This document shows positions 1 through 8,700 of a DNA stretch of 64,000 bases, one piece after another (within the stretch, counting starts at the first letter, position 1; each line of letters opens with the position of its first letter). Under the pieces are notes generated by a model, which was not told where the DNA came from, made no database searches, and saw only the letters and a program-made list of their open reading frames with translations. The stretch is from Pectinophora gossypiella (taxonomy: Eukaryota; Arthropoda; Insecta; Lepidoptera; Gelechiidae), in assembly GCF_024362695.1 (NCBI RefSeq), contig NC_065407.1, forward strand, positions 16,554,001 to 16,618,000, read 5' to 3'. Both the position numbers and the translations under genes were made by a program.

Positions 1-1113
1 AGCTCTATTAACCTCATGCCACATTCTACGTGGATTTTTAATATTATTATTAACATTGTTGGTGAAAAAATGCTGTTTTTCGCTTCGAGTAATACTCGTT
101 ACCATATTACGCAAGGATTTATACATCTTTCTATCTTCTTCACTGTTTGATATCTTAGCTCGGGAGCAAGCTTTATCCCTATCTATCATCAAGGCTTTTA
201 AGCTATCTGTTACCCATGGCGTAGGAGGCGATTTAAAGGCTTTAGTACGTTCAGGAACATAATGATCAAATAGTCCTAAAATAAGACGATTAAAGCATTG
301 CACCATTTCATCTACTGTATCATAAGACGAAACTAGTTCCCACGGTGTAACTGAAGATGCCAATTGATATGTGTCAGCATCGAAATTGTTAAAAGGCCTA
401 TAAGTTACGATTCTTGAGGCATATCTAGGAATCTTTATAGGAAATTGCGCTAACACGAAGGAGTGGTCACTTAGATCATCATTATGTATGACCTGTACTT
501 TTTTAGCTTGAAGGGTTTTATTACAGCAAATTACGTCAATAAGAGATCGAGTGGTAGATGTGATTCGAGTCGCCTCAGATACCACACAATGGAGGTTACA
601 GTTGCTGAGTAAGTCCAGGAAATCCTTTTGATTGTCACCTGTCGGATCCAATAAATTGGCGTTAATGTCTCCTGTCAGAAATAAAAGATCGTACCGCGGG
701 AAAATATTTGATAAACTGTCACTAAGTTGATCTATAAATTTATTAAAACTATATTTTGGAGGCCTATATACAACTCCAAAAGCAATCCTAAACCTGTTCA
801 GCCGTATCTCATACCAGAGCTGTTCAAGGTCACCTGATGGAAGAGGAATGTGTTTTGCGCAGAATAAATCCCTTATATAGAAGCCAACACCGCCCCCTTC
901 ACGCTTCTTACCTGTGCCGCGAGATTTATACAAGATACGATACCCATCCAAACCAAGACCTTCTGCCTGAGCCTCATTCATTATACGGGTTTCAGTAACT
1001 GCTAGTATATCCGGGCTGTATATTTTCATACTCCTCACCAGTTCATCTCTACCAGTATTTAAAGATTGTGCATTAAGAAATGCAATATTTAACTCTTTAG
1101 TTTTGACAACCAT
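1..1113 (-). CDS. LINE ORF2, N-terminal apurinic-type endonuclease domain (partial)
   Basis: An ATG at 1113-1111 opens a frame of 371 codons without a stop to the window edge. It carries the signatures of the exonuclease-endonuclease-phosphatase fold of LINE ORF2 proteins, in order: LNAQSL near the start, TETRI, GGGVGFYIRD, YRPPK, LTGDINAN and finally SDHSF. In this family the Asp-Asn pair of GDINAN and the Asp-His pair of SDH are catalytic or metal-binding residues, and the enzyme nicks target DNA to prime reverse transcription. The reverse transcriptase should follow to the left of base 1. No defect is visible in the part seen. Confidence 0.88.
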   Translation of the reverse strand, partial: MVVKTKELNIAFLNAQSLNTGRDELVRSMKIYSPDILAVTETRIMNEAQAEGLGLDGYRILYKSRGTGKKREGGGVGFYIRDLFCAKHIPLPSGDLEQLWYEIRLNRFRIAFGVVYRPPKYSFNKFIDQLSDSLSNIFPRYDLLFLTGDINANLLDPTGDNQKDFLDLLSNCNLHCVVSEATRITSTTRSLIDVICCNKTLQAKKVQVIHNDDLSDHSFVLAQFPIKIPRYASRIVTYRPFNNFDADTYQLASSVTPWELVSSYDTVDEMVQCFNRLILGLFDHYVPERTKAFKSPPTPWVTDSLKALMIDRDKACSRAKISNSEEDRKMYKSLRNMVTSITRSEKQHFFTNNVNNNIKNPRRMWHEVNRA

Positions 1114-1195
1114 TGTTATGCAAGTTAATGTTAAGTAGGAATTATATATTAACATAATTAATTATTAAGGTTTTAAAGTATCAGAGGCAATTAAC

Positions 1196-2134
1196 TTATT
1201 CTAATTTACTTAGACAGTTATGGGTTTTAATGAGTATTGGAGTACTGTCGTCATATTTTCTTACATAGAGAGAGCCATGCTTAATCCATACATATTTGTA
1301 TTCCTTTTTCTTTGCAGCCGTACGGGTCGCCGAGTGAAGTTTCTTGAGCTCAGGCGATAGATGTTCCACGACATATATATTGCTTCTATTACCAGGGACT
1401 CCCAATAGCGTAGAGTTTAGAGGGTCTGCATGTTCCTTATTAAACTTTTTACATGACGAGATTAGGTCATCTCGAAGTCTTTGCGAAGTCAGGGTCACCA
1501 AAATATTTTTCGGGCGGTCAGTTGAGGAGTCCATCTTGGCCACTCGTCTGATGCAACAGATATCCTTGTCGAGTATTGTAGTCCCAGTTGCAGTGCATAG
1601 ATTTTGTAGTATCTTTAAGAGATTTTCTTGTTTATTTTCAGGAACTGCATGTATCTCCACGTTACAGCTGCGTGAATTCTTTTCGAGAGTCTGCAAACGC
1701 CCTCCCATCTTTGCAAGTTGCAATGAAAGTGTGGAGCATTCTGCCTCTAATGTTTTCACTCTATCATCTGCTTCTTTTAACTTTTTATTCATATCTTTCT
1801 GCTCCGCTTGCAAAAAATCTGTGGTTTTAGTAAAATCCTGTTTAATTTTTTCTATAGCTTGGTTAATTTCGGTTTTAAGTTTTATTGTTATGGATGATTC
1901 GATTTTATTTAGTTTGAGATCTAACAATTTGGCAAAATCATCAAAGCAAATTTTTTTATGGTCACATTTGTCGTCACATTTATTTATTGAAGGGCTGACC
2001 GTAGCTGAGGCTGATGTATCAACATCCTCGACATCGATGTTCTCATCGCAAGACATGGCCGACATGTTCAGAACTTGTTGTTTCCCCATCTGTATAGGCG
2101 TATTGTCATTACGGTTACGACGAGTAACATTCAA
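1196..2134 (-). CDS. LINE ORF1, FP25K-like coiled-coil protein
   Basis: 312 residues. The first 60 are low complexity. Residues about 65-155 are rich in Lys, Glu and Leu with heptad character, predicted to be a coiled coil. The segment around residues 155-300 (NVEIHAVPENKQENLL, later IRRVAK and YKYVWIKHGSLYVRK) resembles the domain shared with baculovirus FP25K-like proteins, which is widespread as ORF1 of lepidopteran LINEs. The role by family is RNA/nucleic-acid binding in the retrotransposition particle. It starts at the first ATG, and ORF2 follows 82 bases after its stop. The opposite strand also shows a 266-codon open frame, which is treated as a shadow. Confidence 0.85.
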   Translation of the reverse strand: MNVTRRNRNDNTPIQMGKQQVLNMSAMSCDENIDVEDVDTSASATVSPSINKCDDKCDHKKICFDDFAKLLDLKLNKIESSITIKLKTEINQAIEKIKQDFTKTTDFLQAEQKDMNKKLKEADDRVKTLEAECSTLSLQLAKMGGRLQTLEKNSRSCNVEIHAVPENKQENLLKILQNLCTATGTTILDKDICCIRRVAKMDSSTDRPKNILVTLTSQRLRDDLISSCKKFNKEHADPLNSTLLGVPGNRSNIYVVEHLSPELKKLHSATRTAAKKKEYKYVWIKHGSLYVRKYDDSTPILIKTHNCLSKLE

Positions 2135-2180
2135 GCAGTCATAACATTTCCATGTTTTTTTCAGAGATTGTCCCTTTTCC

Positions 2181-2335
2181 GTAAATTCATCTAAGCGCTA
2201 TCCCACTCGCGTCAAACAAAGTACTGCGGGGCGGAAGGCAAGAGGGAAACCACTACACTATTTTTCCCTAAAAAGTAGCATGGAGAATGCTACACCGACA
2301 AGAGCAAGGCTCTTAAATTAGTGATGAAACTTAGA
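2181..2335 (+). mobile_element. LINE 3'-end remnant
   Basis: Ends with GAATGCTACACCGACAAGAG, then GGCTCTTAAATTAGTGATGA, matching the 3' end of the LINE fragment at 20124-20351. The upstream part is a GC-richer tract of the same or another repeat. Confidence 0.6.
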
Positions 2336-2702
2336 AAACATTGTCTGTTTTGAAGATCTTTGACCCTATGGATTAAGCTTTCAGATTCAAAATGCAATTT
2401 TGTAATATTTTAAACTATCTTGAGTTATGTTTAAGACTATATTTAATGTAACATGATTAGAATGACAGCGGGACAGAGATATAGTATATTGCCTAGCGCG
2501 AAAGAAACGATAGATATGTCTTTTTCGCACTAACGAACGGTCTACAGCTTAGTACGAAAGAAAAAGAGAGATATGTCACTCTAATCATGTGACGTTACTT
2601 GTAAATAGGGTATCTGTTTAAAGAAATGCCAGTAGGAATATTACACGCTTTATTTAATGATATCTAAACAAGTGTAAAGGTGGATTTTTTTCTTTATTAC
2701 AG
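2336..2702. other. Intron sequence with no recognised gene
   Basis: AT-rich. Around 2460-2600 it holds an imperfect inverted repeat (ATGATTAGAATGACA and TGTCACTCTAATCATGTGA), probably a small MITE. The scalloped acceptor (TTATTACAG) closes it at 2702. Confidence 0.4.
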
Positions 2703-5700
2703 GAAGGAACGAGTTGATAGCAAGATACATAAAACTAAGAACTGGCAAAACTCGCACACGGAAACAGGTGTCATCACACATACAAGTGTTAGCTAGGCGG
2801 AAACTACGCGAGATACAGGCCAAACTGAAAGTGGTAAGTAGTTTAAGTTCATATAAACGCTTAAAAATATATCTTACCTGTGGTTCACCGGCCACACAGC
2901 CTCCGTGGTCTGGTGGTTAGAGCGTTAGGCTCACGATCTGGTCCGGGTTCGATTCCCGGTGGGGACATTGTCGAAATCACTTTGTGAGACTGTCCTTTGT
3001 TTGGTAAGGACTTTTTAGGCTTGAATCACCTGATTGTCCGAAAAAGTAAGATGATTCCGTGCTTCGGAGGGCACGTTAAGCCGTTGGTCCCGGCTATTAG
3101 CCGTAAAAACACCTCTACCAACCCGCAGTGGAGCAGCGTCGTGGAGTGATCCATACCCCCTCCGGTTGATTGAGGGGAGGCCTGTGCCCAGCAGTGGGAC
3201 GTATATAGGCTGTAAATGTTATGTTATATTATGGTTCACCGGCTTGCTTCTCGAGTGGGGACCGCAGGCTCGAACCTCGGTACCGAACTTGCACCAATGA
3301 GTTATTAATTCATCTTAAGTGCACTTTTCACTAACACAGTTGGCTCGACCACTATCGACGGCGATACGGCTCACCACCTATCACGTTGGTCTAATAGAAA
3401 GCTCGGTGAGGTGTGGGTACTTAGTTCATCTTGCGATGTACCCCTGACTACACTGGCTGATACTTACAGTCGTGAGCTTGTAAACTGTTAATGTTAATAC
3501 TTGTATAGAGGAACATATCTCTATACATAAAAAAACAATGAAAACCTCGTAAGCACCGAGCGCCTTTTAAAAAGATCACATTCTAAAAGTCACAATAGAC
3601 ACGCTAATTTCAATACAGATATAATTTTGTAATCTCAGTTTTTCCCGGGAATAAAACTAGCGTGTCCAATTCGAGGTTTTTTAGAAGAAAATCACGTCCG
3701 AATGTGATTTTTCATAAAGGCACTTACGCTATATATAAAGCCAGAGAACAGAGAACTTGCAATTTGTAATTTACAATTGTAAGTTTTAAGAAATAGGCTC
3801 CTGAAGCTACTAGTCATCAGGTACTTACAAATACCCTATGGTACTTAGGACGGGGGTGTGATGAAGGAAAAAGCAATGCAGTCGATGAGTGCCCTATCCA
3901 GTGCTCAGATAGTAGCCGGGCTGCCGCACCCTGCGTACCACCATACGGTACATGGCATGATGTGTTCACAGAGAATGACTCGATGCTTCGCTGGCCATTT
4001 GTTGGAGAGCCGTTTTTTTATACTGACTAGAATGTGATGTGTCGCTTCTGTAAAAAACCGGGCCTGTTGAATCTTCAAGTTAGGTAACTTTACGAGGACG
4101 TAGCAAACCCTACGTCATCGACTACCAAGACGTCATCAGAGGGGTTAAAACGCCACATCGAAGCAATTCTTCTAAAAAAGCAATATTGCTATTCGATATA
4201 TGTGTGCATTGCGCACTTACTTTTATATTGCGCAAATGTCAAATCGCAATATTGCTTTTTTAGATGAATTGCTTCGATGTGGTTTTTTTAACCCCCCCGT
4301 TGTCACGAATTGAATAGGCCTTCTAAAAATATAGGGTTGCCTCAGTTATTTCTGGAGCAAATTGTTTAGCAGGCAATTATGTTATAGATATAATTATATA
4401 GGCAACAATACGTAAAAAAGTACAATTTAAAAAAGTTAAATTCTTAATTAATCTTATGACTTTATTTTTAATTATCCACCTCACAGCCGACGCGATCGAA
4501 GAAGAGAATTCCCAAAGTTTATAATTTCGGGCGTTTCTTTTTCGTCTTAAACCAACTGACACTTTCAATCTGTTTGATATTTATATTTACCACGGCCTTA
4601 AGTATTTCGTCATCGAACCGTTGCGTTCTTGGATTCTTGTACCTTCATGTCACTTAGTGTATTTTAATTTAGTTTTAGATGTTACGTTTTTGTTAAGTAA
4701 GTACCTAATTTCCATACAACATTTTAAGTCAGTACAGAAAAAATGCTCTCCGTACAATATGTGGTACAGCCGTGTTACCTATTGCACGAAAATTAAAAAA
4801 AAATAATAGAGAAATAACAAAAAATGATTAAAATATGCTTACTAAAAATTTTATGTTATTTCAATTAAAACTGGCAACATAGAATTATGAAAAATAAACA
4901 ACCAAAATACAGCTAAATATGAAAAAAATAGAAGAAAGAATTTTTCGAACGAATATTTAAATTTGAAACAATTATTTAGAATTCGATGTTTAAAATGGTG
5001 ACGTTTCTGTATTTTTGATATTGTAGTCAACAACTAAATAAAAATAACGCTTCTAAAATAAGTGTGTTGCAATGGCTAACTAAATTAGTGGGCTATTATC
5101 ACTTAACATAGAGGCTTCGTAATAGCAAAAAGGAGTAGAAAATGTATGTGAACGAGCTTTCAGCACTTACAGTTTGTCCGGCCAAGTAGTACATGCCTTT
5201 TTAAACAAATATTACAATGTGTACATTTAATGTTATTGGCAACACTAATACAGAACGGACCAATCATATGACTGACCAATGAGAAAAGTATTACCAGGGC
5301 AAAAAAAAATCTACTCTTTTTTGCTTGTAACCTACTAAAGAGATATTACTGCTAGTTAACCTTATTCTAATGAAATGTAAATTGAATTTCCAGCAATTTT
5401 GGCAGCCTGGACTACAAGCGGGCACATCTCAAGAGTAAGTATATTATACTGTACATTATAGTAAGTTGGACCGCGGCCCCTATCACAGTGTGTAGCGGGG
5501 CGACAGTGGGGCGAGGAGAAATACCTTCTCGATTTGTTCGGATTATTGTCCGGCTTTTTTGTTTCTCTAGATTTTAAACTAACAAGACTTTTCTTAATTA
5601 ATAGAAATTTCCCTGATTCATTAATTCTTAATTTAGTAACTAAACTTAACTTTTTTTCTTGAAAAAATTGTTTTCTTTATAAAACGAAGACTAAAATCAC

Positions 5701-8700
5701 ACCTGTAGCGGCGCGAATTATATTGAGCGTTTCGACCTATAAACGATACGAATTATATCTACGTAGATGGACGTCAAACGGCTATTGGTCGAAGGCCTCG
5801 ATAAATACGTAATTCCGCGGTTACCGTGCAGAGCCTACTGATTTAAAGTCACATCATCATCATTATCAATTTAAGAGCTGTCTATCAAAGGCCAATTCCT
5901 TGACTTCCCTATAAGACACGACGTTAACCTTTTCTTTAATCTGGTACATGTAAGCTCTTCTTGGTCTTCCCCTTCCTCTTTTTCCTTCTAGCTTTTCTTC
6001 TATGATGTTTTTAATAAATTCGTTGTGTCTTATTAGGTGTCCAATCATCTTGCCTCTTCTGTCCTAAATAATTCTCAGTATTTTCCAAAGTGATATAATA
6101 TGGTGGTTTAAAGCACAAGCCGGGATTCAAATCCCGTGACTCACGCGTTCTCCGAACAGGACCATCATGACATTTTTCAAAAATTCAAAAATTTCCGTCG
6201 TGTTCTATCTTATCCGCTCTCTCCACCGCTTCCGTTCCGCTATCCGCTCTGTTTAAGCCAACGGTGTTAATATTCTAAGTGTATCATACTCTAATATTAT
6301 CTCCTTTGAGCCTGCAGTAACCAACACAATGTTAAAGTACTTTCGCGTCTCTAAATAGTTTCATCACAAATTCATGACACTAAATGCTTAGCGGCTTACA
6401 ATAAACACTTAGACATGCACTTAGCATGTTATTTGTGAAAATGATAAGATAAAATGCACTTTTTATAAAGTATCTAATAGGTACTTATTTGTTCAGCCAA
6501 GTAATTACTATCGTCCGAGGCAGTACAGTATGCCACATCAAAAACGAATTGATTGTTTGTTATGAAATACATCCTACATTCCTCCGTGCTTCGGAAGGCA
6601 CGTTAAGCCGTTGGTCCCGGCTGCATTAGCAGTCGTTAATAACCATCAATCCGCACTGGGCCCGCGTGATGGTTTAAGGCCCAATCTCCCTATCCATCCA
6701 TAGGGAAGGCCCGTGCCCCAGCAGTGGGAACGTTAATGATGACATCCGACATTTAAAAAGAAAATATTGATTCACTCAGACACTTCGAAGCATTTCATCT
6801 AATTTTATTTTATTTTTTTCTAATAAAGCAACAAAATTTTCAAATGTCAAACTACCTCAAACAACCCTGAATTGAAACACTTTTCTCACAAAGGAAAAAA
6901 CACCACACAGTGTTTTTATGACTCTACTGTAACGTTCTTAATAAACAGAGCGGTATACCTACTTATTTTTTCGCATTTATTAACCAACCCCATTACACCA
7001 ATTGCAGTGTGAAGCCGTTCCCCGGCGCGGGGTACAAGGGCGTCCCAGTCGGCGGGGTGGGTGTAGCTGGAGGCACGGACGTGGCGCCGCCACCGCCGTG
7101 GGAGGGACGAGCCATAGCCACGCACAAGCTGCGGCTCGTCGAGTTCTCAGCCTTCGTCGAACACCCTCGGGATCCAGACACGGTAAGGTTTATTCATTAA
7201 TATAATACATACAAATACACTTTCATCATCATCATCATCATCAGCCCATTAACGTCCCCACTGCTGGGGCACGGGCCTTCCCTATGGATGGATAGGGAGA
7301 TCGGGCCTTAAACCATCACGCGGGCCCAGTGCGGATTGATGGTTATTAACGACTGCTAATGCAGCCGGGACCAACGGCTTAACGTGCCTTCCGAAGCACG
7401 GAGGAGCTCGAGATGAAAACTTTTTTTTTGTGGTCACCCATCCTATGACCGGCCTTTGCGAAAGTTGCTTTACTTCAACTATCGCAGACCGAGCGCGTTT
7501 ACCGCTGCGCCACCGAGCTCCTCTACAAATACACTTTATTGCACCAAAATAAAAAGAAATAATTAAAAGTAAATTCATTCCATAAAGTAATAAGAGCCGT
7601 GGCAGCCCAGTTGGTAGAACGCTTACCTCTCACTTTGAGGTCGCAAGTTCGAATCCAGCACAGGCCTAAACCAATGATTGTCGAATTTGTTTTCGAATTA
7701 ATGTTTGGATCATAAATGATTATCACGTGCTCAGCGGTGAAGGAAAACATCTTGAGGATACCCACATTCTCGAGAAATGCATTTTCGGAGTTACGTGATC
7801 TAACCTGTATTGGGCTGGTTTTCCATTCGCGGGTTGGAGGGTCAGACAGGCAGTCGCTTCTGTAAAAAACCGGACCTGTCAAATCTTCAGGTTAGGTAAG
7901 TGGACCCTGTGAAAAAACGGGACAATGCTAGGGAGATGATTAAATTCATTACCATAATCTCTAATGGGGTAGGCTGCTGAGCCCTAAGAAATGAGAAGAC
8001 CCGAAACCCTGCGAGGGTGAGATTGAATTTAAACGGGGTATTCTTTTCTATACACCTCAGACTTTAAAGGATAAAAGTGCAATGGTAAAAGCGTGAGGCT
8101 CACGATCTGGAGGTCCGGGTTCGATTCCCGGTGGGGACATGATCGAAATCACATTGTGAGACTGTCCTTTGTTTGGTAAGGACTTTTCAGGCTTGAATCA
8201 CCTGATTGTCTGAAAAAGTAAGATGATGCCGTAAGCTCTAAGTGTAACTCAAGGAGATTGGCCCAATCCCGTCAATTTCGAATGGGATCTATTATTCTTC
8301 GGGATTGATCCCGGAAATTAGACGAGATCTCGCGAGACGGGATTTCATTCCCTAATCGTAGCAAAACGGAATCACTTACTTAGTGTATTGTATTGTAAAG
8401 TATGTATTGTAAAGACCGCTTGCTCTACATTTTATATAAAATTGAATAGTATTTAAATCCTTGAAATGTCAAGCTCAGTGCAATCTTCCATCAAAACAGT
8501 CGAAAGGGCATCACAAAGATGGCTGCTTCTACCTTGAACTTTTAACAGAGCAGCTTTTGAAGTGATTTGGGATTTAACTCTTGACAACGTGAGACTAAAG
8601 GTGGGTACTGACTGGTGTTACAAGGCGTAATGTAATGTGTTACACAGCGAGCGTTCGCTGTCAGTACAGGGAATAAAGCGCTCGTAGCGAGCATCAACAA

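Larger units (their letters stand above)
1..2180 (-). mobile_element. Two-ORF non-LTR retrotransposon (LINE), truncated by the window edge
   Basis: An antisense LINE relative to scalloped. ORF1 (1196-2134) is followed after an 82-base gap by ORF2 (from 1113, running off the left edge). Both frames are open, so the copy looks young. Its 5' end is unclear and is put near 2180, where the sequence changes into another repeat remnant. The order FP25K-like ORF1 then endonuclease is common in lepidopteran CR1/Jockey-like LINEs; the clade is not resolved because the reverse transcriptase lies outside the window. Confidence 0.85.

Noticed and set aside
1344..2144. 266-codon plus-strand open frame opposite LINE ORF1
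   Set aside because: Shadow of ORF1; no family resemblance, and the other strand has clear LINE features.
2899..2970. tRNA-like cloverleaf halves here and at about ten other places
   Set aside because: They are SINE heads: the anticodon arm is damaged or the sequence runs on into the same SINE body each time.
7430..7523. Possible 5S rRNA gene
   Set aside because: Only the internal control region is similar; the ends of 5S rRNA are missing and the segment is part of family B SINEs.
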